A stretch of 64,000 nt of DNA from contig NZ_AP021889.1 of NCBI RefSeq assembly GCF_011398355.1, forward strand, positions 372,001 through 436,000, in the 5' to 3' direction. The notes under the pieces were generated by a model. The model was given only the letters and a program-made list of their open reading frames with translations, ran no database searches and was not told the origin of the DNA. Source of the stretch: Thiosulfatimonas sediminis (lineage in GTDB: Bacteria; Pseudomonadota; Gammaproteobacteria; Thiomicrospirales; Thiomicrospiraceae). This document shows, piece by piece, positions 56,274 to 63,879 of this stretch; within the stretch, counting starts at the first letter, position 1; every line of letters begins with the position of its first letter. The translations under genes and the position numbers were made by a program.

Positions 56274-56573
56274 ATGAGCAAACACGAACTTTGGGTGCAG
56301 CGCATTGCCGATTGGCAAGCCAGTGGTCTTTCACAACGAGCATTTTGCCAGCAGGAAGGCTTGGCGATTTCAACCTTTTATACCTGGCTGCGTAAGCTCC
56401 AGTCCTTAAGCAAAGAACTCGTAAAAGAACCTTCTGCCTTTTTGCCGATGGTGATTCACGATAAACCTGAACCTTCCTCAACCACCATTACCGTCAAAGC
56501 TGAAGGATTGGCATTTGAGTGTTCCGTGGTGCAACTAGCGCAATTGATTACCGAGTTGAATCGTCATGCTTAG
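56274..56573 (+). CDS. tnpA: IS66 TnpA
   Basis: 99 aa. HTH protein (WVQRIADWQASGLSQRAFCQQEG...TFYTWLRKL). ATG 56274 with Shine-Dalgarno CAGGAGAA; overlaps tnpB by 8 bp. Confidence 0.9.
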   Translation: MSKHELWVQRIADWQASGLSQRAFCQQEGLAISTFYTWLRKLQSLSKELVKEPSAFLPMVIHDKPEPSSTTITVKAEGLAFECSVVQLAQLITELNRHA

Positions 56574-56922
56574 ACCCTGTCATGATGCACTCGTCTTTGT
56601 CTATCGTGATCCGGTGGATATGCGTAAATCCATTAATGGACTGGCGGCCATTGTGGAAGCTGAGCTGGGACATTCTCCCATGAATGGTGCACTGTTTGTG
56701 TTTTGCAACCGTTCTCGCGATAAGGTCAAACTCCTCTACTGGGAACGCAATGGCTTTGTACTGTGGTACAAGCGATTAGAGAAACACAAGTTCAAATGGT
56801 TAGCGCCAGTCGTCGATCAAGAGGCGGTGTCGGTCACAGGCAAACAGCTCAATCAGTTACTCGATGGCTTGGATATTTTTCAACAACCGCATGAGTCACT
56901 TTTCTATGACAACGTGAGCTAA
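56566..56922 (+). CDS. tnpB: IS66 TnpB (Orf2)
   Basis: 118 aa. IS66 Orf2-like accessory protein with the family core VDMRKSINGLAAIVE, NRSRDKVKLLYWERNGFVLWYKRLEK. Required with TnpA and TnpC for transposition. Confidence 0.95.
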   Translation: MLRPCHDALVFVYRDPVDMRKSINGLAAIVEAELGHSPMNGALFVFCNRSRDKVKLLYWERNGFVLWYKRLEKHKFKWLAPVVDQEAVSVTGKQLNQLLDGLDIFQQPHESLFYDNVS

Positions 56923-56942
56923 TTCGGGTATCTTACCCGCCC

Positions 56943-58508
56943 ATGAAAACACCTCTGACTGCTCACGATTTACCCGATGATATCGAGGCCTTAAAGGCGT
57001 TGGTCGTGCAGTCTCAATCAGATATCCTTCATCAAGCAAGTCAACTTGCTCAAAAAGACCAGCACATAGATACGCTTGCCAAAGAAGTCAGTCGCCTGTC
57101 TGAATTAGTCATGTTCTTTAAGGTTCGTCAATTCTATAAAAGCAGTGAAAAACATCCGGACCAAGCCGAACTGTTTAATGAGCCTGAAGTCGAGGACAAT
57201 TCGTCTTTGAGAGCGTCGAGTGATGAATCTTCGAGTGCCTCACCCAAAGCAAAATCCAACGCCGGTCGTAAACCCTTACCAAAGAATCTACCCCGTCAAC
57301 GTGTTGAACATCGCTTACCGGCCGGTGAGAAATGTGACTGTGGCTCAGAGTTCAAAGAAATCGGTGAAGAAGTCTCTGAGCAATTAGAAATTATTCCTGC
57401 CAAAATCATTGTTCGTCAGCTGGTGCGTAAAAAATACGCCTGCCCATGTTGTGAGGGTTCGCTTAAGTTAGCGTCCATGCCCAAACAGCCGATTCCCAAA
57501 AGCATCGCCGGTCCTGGGTTACTTGCCTACATTGCCACCGCGAAATACCAAGATGGCGTACCGCTGTATCGTCAAGAAAAAGCCTTTGAACGTTTAGAGG
57601 TCGAACTGTCACGCCAAACAATGGCCAACTGGATGATTAAGGGTGCCCAACTCTGCCAGCCGCTGTACAACCTGATGCAAGATTCTCTGCTGGACAGTGG
57701 CTATGTGCACATGGATGAAACGCGTGTGCAAGTGTTGAATGAGGTGGGGAAAACCGCAGAGAGCCACAGTTACATGTGGGTACGCAAGACGGGTGATCAA
57801 AAACATCCAGTGGTGTTATTCGACTATGCACCGGATCGCACCACACAAACCGCCATGAATTTATTGCCTGAGTTTAAAGGCTTCCTACAAACCGATGACT
57901 ATGCGGGTTATCACAAAATCGGTGCAACGGAACAGATTACCCATCTAGGTTGTTGGGCCCATGCCCGACGCAAGTTTATGGATGCCAAAAAAGTACTGCC
58001 TAAGAATAAAACCGGCAAGGCGGACATCGCACTCAATCTCATTCAAAAGCTCTATCAAATTGAACAACACATCAAAGACCAACCACCAAATAAACGACTC
58101 GAGATCCGGCAAACCGAAAGCCGGCGGGTTTTAGAACAGCTCAAAACGTGGTTGGATAAAAGCCTCAACAGCACCGTGCCCAAAAGCAAACTCGGTGAGG
58201 CCTTGAGCTATCTGGCAAAAAACTGGGAAAAACTCAACGTCTACACGACGGATGGACGACTGAATATCGACAACAACCCGGTTGAGAATGCGATTCGCCC
58301 CTTCGCGATCGGACGCAAGAACTGGCTCTTTAGCCAATCGGTTAAAGGCGCCAAAGCCAGTGCGATGCTGTACAGCTTGATTGAAACCGCCAAAGCCAAC
58401 GGACTCGAACCCCAAGCCTATCTCACCGATCTTTTCCGAAACCTCCCCAACTGCGACACCCTCGAGCAGTTCGAAGCACTTCTGCCGTGGAATCACACCG
58501 CATACTAG
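56943..58508 (+). CDS. tnpC: IS66 TnpC transposase
   Basis: 521 aa. N-terminal coiled coil, zinc-finger cysteines (CDCGSEF, CPCCEG), then the DDE domain with MDETRVQVL, QTDDYAGYHKI and NNPVENAIRPFAIGRKNWLF. Full length; likely active. Confidence 0.95.
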   Translation: MKTPLTAHDLPDDIEALKALVVQSQSDILHQASQLAQKDQHIDTLAKEVSRLSELVMFFKVRQFYKSSEKHPDQAELFNEPEVEDNSSLRASSDESSSASPKAKSNAGRKPLPKNLPRQRVEHRLPAGEKCDCGSEFKEIGEEVSEQLEIIPAKIIVRQLVRKKYACPCCEGSLKLASMPKQPIPKSIAGPGLLAYIATAKYQDGVPLYRQEKAFERLEVELSRQTMANWMIKGAQLCQPLYNLMQDSLLDSGYVHMDETRVQVLNEVGKTAESHSYMWVRKTGDQKHPVVLFDYAPDRTTQTAMNLLPEFKGFLQTDDYAGYHKIGATEQITHLGCWAHARRKFMDAKKVLPKNKTGKADIALNLIQKLYQIEQHIKDQPPNKRLEIRQTESRRVLEQLKTWLDKSLNSTVPKSKLGEALSYLAKNWEKLNVYTTDGRLNIDNNPVENAIRPFAIGRKNWLFSQSVKGAKASAMLYSLIETAKANGLEPQAYLTDLFRNLPNCDTLEQFEALLPWNHTAY

Positions 58509-58547
58509 AAAACTAGGGTGTGGGTAAATTGCCGCTTACGTCTATTC

Positions 58548-58930
58548 AACACGTCACACGGCCGCTACAGTGCGCCCGCCTTGCTGTGCTCCGTAAAAAC
58601 CCCGCTTGGCCTTTTGGCCATAAAGAAACACCCCGCGCGATTTTTAGAGGGTCCCTGCAACAAATTACCCTATGCGGGTGCGTAGAGGCGCGGAAAAGCG
58701 CTAGGTAGGCTATAAAAAACATAGGCAACCGCAACAGCTTCACCGGATTGGTGCAGGCGTGCCGGTGCTTTGCCCAAGTGTGGGCCGTTATCCTTTGGTG
58801 ATAGGTAAAATTTATCAAAGGGGGCGCGGTGGCCGGTGCGGTGGTTGGGTTGCCAGTGATTGAGTAATAACGGTTACATGATTCAAAAAACAGTAAACGT
58901 GTAGTTAATGCACTTTAATTTTTCGGTTTA
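58548..58930. other. Gene-free stretch in element A, right part
   Basis: No supported coding region. Several short GC-rich inverted repeats and many CCGG sites. Part of a 1.56-kb non-coding tail between the IS66 insertion and attR. Confidence 0.5.
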
Positions 58931-59045
58931 CCCCGAAAAGTTCCCACGGTTCCCACTAAGGTTTTTAGAGTGGGAACGGCTAAAGGCCGCGCCACTGCGT
59001 TTGGTTCCCACGGTTCCCACTGTTCCCACGCAAAAACATCAATGC
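58931..59045 (-). repeat. Iteron block, right copy of 115-bp inverted repeat
   Basis: Mirror of 46266-46380: five GTTCCCAC and one GTGGGAAC, about 90% alike by eye. Six iterons per copy, in the same spacing. Confidence 0.85.
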
Positions 59046-60035
59046 AAATACGCACGGCACCAAATCGGTGAACCGTTCGGCTAGTTCATGATAAGTGTTA
59101 TCTATTGCTAAGCGGGTTGGGTGAGAACGGTTATCGCCTATACCTTTTTTCTTTTAAATAGAAAAATTAATAAATAAAGGGAATTGGGTAACTGTGCGGA
59201 CCATTCGCCAAGCGTGCAGATCACCGGCAAAAGTTGAACCCGAACCGATAACCGGCCCGCCTTTTGTTTGGTGGGTTTGGCGTGGTGGCCGGTATCGGAT
59301 TTGTCGAAAATGTTTTTTGAATCTGGGAAACTTCGCCAAGCCATACCCGAGGGCCGGCTTCAAAGTCTGGAGCCGTTCGGACCTAGACCGTAGCCCTAGT
59401 CTTGCGTACACTCCGGCCAAATTTTTAGGGGGGGGTTACCGTAAAAGTGCTTATGAAAAATTACCCCAAGCTATATTTTTTAAGGGGGGGCTTTGGTTCA
59501 ATGGGTCCTTGTTAGTGATTCATCATGTACGGGCAACAAGGGCGCGGTTTTTATGTAGATATGATTTTTAGTAAGGGGTCATAATTTCATATTTACCCAG
59601 TTCCCTTTATTTATTAATTTTTACTATTAAAAAATAAAAGGTATAACTGAGAATCTTTCTTGTTTGTCGTGGTGCTTAGTTGTCTGATCTTGCGGGTAGT
59701 CGGTAGCAACGATAAGCGGCACCGGCCCAAATCCGCGCGCGGGTATATCCCTTTTGGCAAAAAGCCAAGCCGGTTTTTTATTTAGTATCTAGTTAGACCA
59801 AAGTAAACAGGCGGCCGGTGTGAGCAATTAACCGGATTGCACCGGTAAAGGTTCGGCTTATCGGTGTTCGTTGCTTGATGGCGATATTTCACCCCCGTGG
59901 TTTGCATGGTTGGATTAATGTCCGGTGTTTAAGATGGGGTCCTGAATTGAGACCCGAACAACAAGGCGAAAACGTAACCATTACCCACGCTGTGGGCTAA
60001 AACCGCAAAAATGATAAAAAATAGGGGGTCACTTT
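59046..60035. other. Gene-free right end of element A
   Basis: About 1 kb. The only longer frame (59194-59571) has no Shine-Dalgarno and unlikely composition, so I do not call it. Rich in ACCGG/CCGGT motifs, with G-runs and C-runs. Could contain structured RNA or a replication region. Confidence 0.45.
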
Positions 60036-60062
60036 GAAAAAAGCGGGTAATATTGAGGGTAA
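60036..60062 (+). repeat. Probable integrase arm site, right end of element A
   Basis: 27-bp exact copy of 44833-44859 (contains GCGGGTAA and GAGGGTAA), 50 bp before attR. Confidence 0.75.
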
Positions 60063-60112
60063 TAAATGTTGATGTCTTTGTAAGTTATTGAAAATACAGT
60101 AAGTGGTTAGTA

Positions 60113-60126
60113 CGGTGTAGCCACCA
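60113..60126 (+). other. att core between elements A and B
   Basis: CGGTGTAGCCACCA; right end of element A and left end of element B. Identity with the copy at 61784 continues through the terminator for about 50 bp. Confidence 0.85.
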
Positions 60127-60131
60127 CTTTT

Positions 60132-60170
60132 TAAAAAAGCCCGGAACGTTGTTTCGGGTTTTTTTTTGTC
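60132..60170 (+). terminator. tRNA-type terminator, copy after inner att
   Basis: Stem CCCGGAAC/GTTTCGGG (60140-60147 with 60151-60158) and a T-run. Same as at 61803. Confidence 0.8.
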
Positions 60171-60281
60171 AAAATTCTTTCAACCCGTGATTTTAAAAGG
60201 CTTTTCTTTGTGGATTAATGAATCCATTTAAAGAAACCATATCTTATGTAATGTCATAACTCTCATACTTTCGCATAACAC

Positions 60282-60319
60282 GACGGGGTGATTGACGGGG
60301 TGATTTTTATATCACCCCA
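60282..60319. repeat. Arm-type repeats, left end of element B
   Basis: Exact tandem 12-bp repeats GACGGGGTGATT at 60282-60293 and 60294-60305, then an inverted ATCACCCC at about 60311. Confidence 0.75.
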
Positions 60320-60349
60320 TTTGATAATTATTCTTAATTAGGTGGTTGT

Positions 60350-60478
60350 ATGGGAATTCTTTCCGACGTCAAGATTAGAACAGTTAAGGCAACTGAGAAC
60401 AGAGCTGATGAAGGTTTGTTTAAGTTTGAGTTAATACTTCCTGAGTTGAATACCTGGTTTAATCGAATCATTTTTTGA
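60350..60478 (+). pseudogene. Integrase N-terminal fragment (element B)
   Basis: 42 codons: ILSDVKIRTVKATENRADEGLFKF matches the start of tyrosine integrases with DUF4102 arm-binding domains (compare L-[TS]-D-x-K-[IL]-x-x-[LV]-K). It then runs into an unrelated tail and stops at 60478. Core and catalytic domains are missing. Evidence that element B once had its own integrase. Confidence 0.68.
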
Positions 60479-60510
60479 TATGATTATAAGGTGTTATTAA
60501 ATCAGGCTGG

Positions 60511-61626
60511 ATGGGTAAGATGGAAGGCAAATGGGTGTGGCAGGGCGATAGATGGGCTAAGTTCGTTGTTGATAATGAGCAGGTTATGCCCTATTTGTTA
60601 AGGGCTGTTCGCAACGTCGTCCCCTTGGTTGCACTTTCTAAAGAGTTGTCGGTGGATAAATTAGCGGAATTTGAGAGTCAGATACTGCTTGATGAAACGC
60701 TCTCGACATCAAGCATCGAAAAAGAGTATTTGGATCGTGATTCCGTTCGTTCAAGTATTGCCCGTCATTTAGGTTTACCTAATGCGAAGCAGGGGGATAA
60801 GCGATATGAATCCTTTACCGAAGTCTATTTTGAATCCATTCGGACGGCAAATCAGCCTTTAACAGAAAGGCAATTGAAAAAGTGGCATGAAATGCTCTTT
60901 ATTGAAAAGCCTGTGCTAAAGCCGATCACGATAGGTGATTACCGAAGTGATGAGATGGCGGTTGTTTCCGGGCATTTTGGGCGTAATGAAATTGTTCACT
61001 TTAAGGCTCCGTGTTGTCATCATGAATGTGTGATCGAATACATGAATCAGTTTTTCGAGTGGTTGAATAATGGTAAAGATTTTTCAGATTACATTCGAGC
61101 GGCCATTGCAAAGTTTTGGTTTGTTACGATTCACCCCTTTGACGATGGCAATGGTAGGTTGTCACGTATTATCGCGGAGCGATGTTTGGCAGAGGCTGAT
61201 CAGACCGATATTCGTCTCTACTCCATTTCCACTGAAATCGAGCAGAGAAAGTCGGAATACTACGATATTCTGGAAGCCAGTCAAAAAGGGAGTGGCGACC
61301 TAACCGTATGGGTTGTCTGGTTTTTAAAGTGCATAGAAGCGGCGGCGAGACGAAGTCAAGTACGCCTCGAAAAGATTAAGTTTGCCACTTTGTTTTGGGA
61401 CGAACATCGCCAGAAGGTATTCAATGAACGTCAGCGCAAGTTGTTGATCAGGTTATTGGAGACCAGTGATTTTGATGATGGTATTGCCAAGCGTAAATAT
61501 AAGAATCTCGTTTCGACGTCAGATGCGACCGCAGCGCGTGATCTCATTGAACTAGTCGAAATGGGGGTGTTGTATTCTGAAGGCAAAGGCCGTTCGGTCA
61601 AATACTATTTGTCAGAAAAAGAATAA
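60511..61626 (+). CDS. Fic family protein (DUF4172-Fic-wHTH)
   Basis: 371 aa. N-terminal DUF4172-like region (WVWQGDRWAKF), inhibitory motif T66-S-S-I-E70-K71 (class II [S/T]xxxE[G/N], with Lys instead of Gly/Asn), Fic core with HPFDDGNGRLSR at 208-219 (catalytic His208), and a C-terminal winged helix (about 310-365). Fic enzymes transfer AMP or related groups to proteins; class II members are self-inhibited. It starts 32 bp after the integrase fragment, in another frame. Likely cargo of element B. An alternative ATG is 9 bases downstream. Confidence 0.9.
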   Translation: MGKMEGKWVWQGDRWAKFVVDNEQVMPYLLRAVRNVVPLVALSKELSVDKLAEFESQILLDETLSTSSIEKEYLDRDSVRSSIARHLGLPNAKQGDKRYESFTEVYFESIRTANQPLTERQLKKWHEMLFIEKPVLKPITIGDYRSDEMAVVSGHFGRNEIVHFKAPCCHHECVIEYMNQFFEWLNNGKDFSDYIRAAIAKFWFVTIHPFDDGNGRLSRIIAERCLAEADQTDIRLYSISTEIEQRKSEYYDILEASQKGSGDLTVWVVWFLKCIEAAARRSQVRLEKIKFATLFWDEHRQKVFNERQRKLLIRLLETSDFDDGIAKRKYKNLVSTSDATAARDLIELVEMGVLYSEGKGRSVKYYLSEKE

Positions 61627-61712
61627 ACTGGCATTTGTTAACCTATTTATAGGTAAAATCGAAGTAGAGTAAAATCTGTGCGTTAGTTAAAAGATTTTGC
61701 ATTACAGAAGAA

Positions 61713-61736
61713 AATGGGGTGAATAATGGGGTGATT
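61713..61736 (+). repeat. Arm-type repeats, right end of element B
   Basis: AATGGGGTGAAT (61713-61724) and AATGGGGTGATT (61725-61736), 47 bp before the outer att; they share GGGGTGA[AT]T with the left-end repeats. Confidence 0.75.
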
Positions 61737-61783
61737 TAGTTTGATAGCCCTACAAGTCTTGATCCATGCGGTTGTTGAGTTTC

Positions 61784-61797
61784 CGGTGTAGCCACCA
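61784..61797 (+). other. Outer attR
   Basis: Third copy of CGGTGTAGCCACCA. The chromosome resumes after it, beginning with the probable native tRNA-Met terminator. Confidence 0.85.
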
Positions 61798-61802
61798 CTT
61801 TT

Positions 61803-61840
61803 TAAAAAAGCCCGGAACGTTGTTTCGGGTTTTTTTTGCC
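61803..61840 (+). terminator. Probable native tRNA-Met terminator
   Basis: Stem CCCGGAAC/GTTTCGGG and eight T; duplicate of 60132-60170. The 61841-61983 stretch holds no gene. Confidence 0.8.
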
Positions 61841-61991
61841 TGAATTCCGTGCAGCCCCCTGTAAATAAGGGGTTCAGAGCGATTGCTTTCCTATTCTGTT
61901 CAAAACGCTAAATTTCATTCTGTGTCATTAATCTCATTCTGTTGCAGGTCAAAGTGGGGTCACGTTTTTTATTTTGGTCGCTTTGTTCTGG

Positions 61992-62852
61992 TCAAGCTTT
62001 TTTGGACACTGTTTTTTTACAATTTTCATACTCAATCGGCGTTAAATCACCGTTCGCAGTATGAAGCCTTTTTAAGTTGTAGTAACGCATGTAATCCGCT
62101 ACGTCTTGTTTCATGCTCTCGCGTGTTGGATGATAGGCTTTAAACAGCCAGTCATGTTTTAAGCTGCCAAAAAATCGTTCAACAACGGCATTATCCCAAC
62201 AGGCTCCGACATCGCCCATAGAGGCTGTCATATTTTGCTTAGCGAGTAGCGTGGCAAACCGTTTGCTCGTGTACTGAGAACCACGATCACTGTGAAAAAT
62301 CACGCCTTTGGGATGCCCTCGTAGCCAATACGCTTGCTGTAAGGATTGCATGACGAGTTCGACCGTCATTCTTTCACTCACGGCCCAACCGATAATGCGG
62401 CGAGAATACAGGTCCATTACGACACTCAAATACAGCCAACCTTCAGGTGTTTTCAAGTAGGTAATATCGCCTGCCCAAACTTGATTCATCGCGCTTGGAT
62501 TGAACTTCATCTTGACCAAGTTATCCGCCACTCGATGTGTCAGGTTACGCTTAGTCGTTATTTTATAAGCTCGACGCTGCTTGACGACTAATCCCAGTGT
62601 TTTCATGAGCCGACGTGCTTTCTCTCGGCTGACGGGAAACCCAGCCTTACGAAGGGCTTTGGCGAGTTCACGAGAGCCCAAACTGTCACGGCTCTCTTTG
62701 AAGAGCTGTTTGGCTGTACGATAGAGTTCAAGTTGTTCTGTCTTGATTGCCTTTTTAGGTCGTTTTTTCCATGCGTAATAGCCTGAACGACTGAGTTTCA
62801 ACACTTGGCTCACAGGCTTAACTGGCAAGCCCTCCTGAATCAATTCATCCAT
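61992..62852 (-). CDS. IS3 OrfB transposase (copy 2)
   Basis: 286 aa; differs from copy 1 at a handful of positions (GFPVSREKA for GFLVSREKA, MKQDV for MKKDV, and NCKKTV for NCKNQV at the end). The DDE triad is intact. Confidence 0.95.
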   Translation of the reverse strand: MDELIQEGLPVKPVSQVLKLSRSGYYAWKKRPKKAIKTEQLELYRTAKQLFKESRDSLGSRELAKALRKAGFPVSREKARRLMKTLGLVVKQRRAYKITTKRNLTHRVADNLVKMKFNPSAMNQVWAGDITYLKTPEGWLYLSVVMDLYSRRIIGWAVSERMTVELVMQSLQQAYWLRGHPKGVIFHSDRGSQYTSKRFATLLAKQNMTASMGDVGACWDNAVVERFFGSLKHDWLFKAYHPTRESMKQDVADYMRYYNLKRLHTANGDLTPIEYENCKKTVSKKA

Positions 62853-62863
62853 GAATGAAAACG

Positions 62864-63154
62864 TTATCGGATGTCTTGCGCCAGAAGGGCTGAAGCTTTT
62901 TTTAAGATCTCTTTTTCGAGTTTTAAGCGCTTGTTTTCAGCGCGCAACTGTTTCAACTCAGCGCGTTCATCCTGACTCAGTGCTGACCCATTGGCTTGGG
63001 CTTCAAACTTCTCTTTCCACTTGTAAATCAAATTCGTTCTGACACCTAAGGATTCAGCCGCCTCAGCCACACTGTAACCTTGATCCGTTACCAACGCGAC
63101 GGCTTCTTTTTTAAACTCATCGGTGTAAGTTTTATAAGTTCTCTTTTGACTCAT
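62864..63154 (-). CDS. IS3 OrfA (copy 2)
   Basis: 96 aa, identical in sequence to OrfA of copy 1, with the same A7 slip site near its end. ATG at 63154. Confidence 0.92.
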   Translation of the reverse strand: MSQKRTYKTYTDEFKKEAVALVTDQGYSVAEAAESLGVRTNLIYKWKEKFEAQANGSALSQDERAELKQLRAENKRLKLEKEILKKASALLAQDIR

Positions 63155-63294
63155 GATCACTCCTAGTTCGACAACATCTATTGTCTCTTATAAAAGTGTC
63201 CACTGCTATTAGACCAGTTCACTTCAAAACTCTTCCTTGATCACTCCTCTTCATGTATCCAAAATGGATTTAAAAGCAATTTGCATAGCATGCG

Positions 63295-63495
63295 TTGGGT
63301 ATTAAGTCGGATGATGTGTGTTATAAACAGGTGCATGGTCAAAGGCTATTAATCCAAAATGGACAATTGAATGCAGAGGTGATTGCTCCTATTGTTGCGG
63401 CCTTGGGTGCCGATCTGAATGCGGCAACGGAACAGAGCGGCACCAAAAAAAACCTGTATGCAAAGGTTGGCAGTTTAGTTATTGCGGATAAATAA
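63295..63495 (+). CDS. Small hypothetical protein or gene fragment
   Basis: 66 codons from a TTG start; an in-frame stop lies 9 bases upstream. No Shine-Dalgarno. The sequence (QNGQLNAEVIAPIVAALGADLNAATEQ) reads like real protein, so it may be the C-terminal remnant of a gene lost when the region was rearranged. Function unknown. Confidence 0.4.
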   Translation: MGIKSDDVCYKQVHGQRLLIQNGQLNAEVIAPIVAALGADLNAATEQSGTKKNLYAKVGSLVIADK

Positions 63496-63614
63496 CAAAT
63501 AATGGTTGCGAGTACTAATCGGATTTTTTTTGTACGGTGACAGTCGGGAAACATTGAATTTTGAATGCCTTCAGTTGTCCTTGTAAGTCATTCCGGTAGG
63601 GGTTTTGAAAAACT

Positions 63615-63722
63615 CAATGGCGCTGCGCTGCTTGTTTGTGACAGGTTAATGTGAAGGCAAACAATCGCCTTGTACAATCAAATTCTTCTATGCCTGATGC
63701 CATTTGGACGTGTCTTGTGTTT
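63615..63722 (+). repeat. Dispersed structured repeat, copy R5
   Basis: Has GCTTGTTTGTGACAGG, GGCAAACA, then TCAAAT/ATTTGG around CTTCTATGCCTGATG. Same orientation as R6, 265 bp away. Confidence 0.6.
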
Positions 63723-63879
63723 CCCCAACGCAAATCAAGAATAGAATTTTCGTGATTAGGCGATCGAATCCCTTTGTATCAGATTGTTTGATATAAGTTA
63801 AAAATAAGGCAATTATTTACTATGAAGTTGTGTGGTAAATTATGCTATTGGTTGCGTAATTGTGCTAGTTGGTTGGCGG

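Larger units (their letters stand above)
56191..58539 (+). mobile_element. IS66-family insertion sequence
   Basis: 2349 bp. Terminal inverted repeats begin GTAAGCG (left GTAAGCGTCAATTTACCCAC; right complement GTAAGCGGCAATTTACCCAC). Perfect 8-bp target duplication GTCTATTC at 56183-56190 and 58540-58547, typical of IS66. Carries tnpA, tnpB and tnpC. Inserted downstream of the DUF927 gene. Confidence 0.96.
44719..60126 (+). mobile_element. Element A: P4-satellite-like integrative element
   Basis: Bounded by 14-bp att cores. Content in order: integrase, inverted-repeat iteron block, cargo modules, AlpA regulator, run of small overlapping genes, PriCT/TOPRIM primase, DUF927 ATPase, second iteron block, attR. 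No capsid, portal, terminase or tail genes are visible. Subtracting the IS3 (1238 + 3 bp) and IS66 (2349 + 8 bp) insertions leaves about 11.8 kb, close to phage P4 (11.6 kb). Integrase is frameshifted and the DUF927 gene is split, so it is probably immobile now. Confidence 0.8.
60127..61797 (+). mobile_element. Element B: remnant integrative element with Fic gene
   Basis: 1.67 kb between two att cores. Contains a terminator copy, arm-type repeats, a 42-codon integrase N terminus and a Fic protein, then arm-type repeats and the outer att. Same plan as element A (att, arms, int, cargo, arms, att) but largely deleted. Confidence 0.72.
61984..63221 (-). mobile_element. IS3-family insertion sequence, copy 2
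   Basis: 1238 bp, the same ends as copy 1 in inverse orientation. Target duplication CTT at 61981-61983 and 63222-63224. Only a few amino-acid differences from copy 1, so both insertions are recent. Confidence 0.95.

Noticed and set aside
59194-59571. 125-codon open frame near the right end of element A
   Set aside because: No Shine-Dalgarno, composition unlike the other element genes, and it crosses G- and C-runs; the opposite strand is equally open. Not supported.
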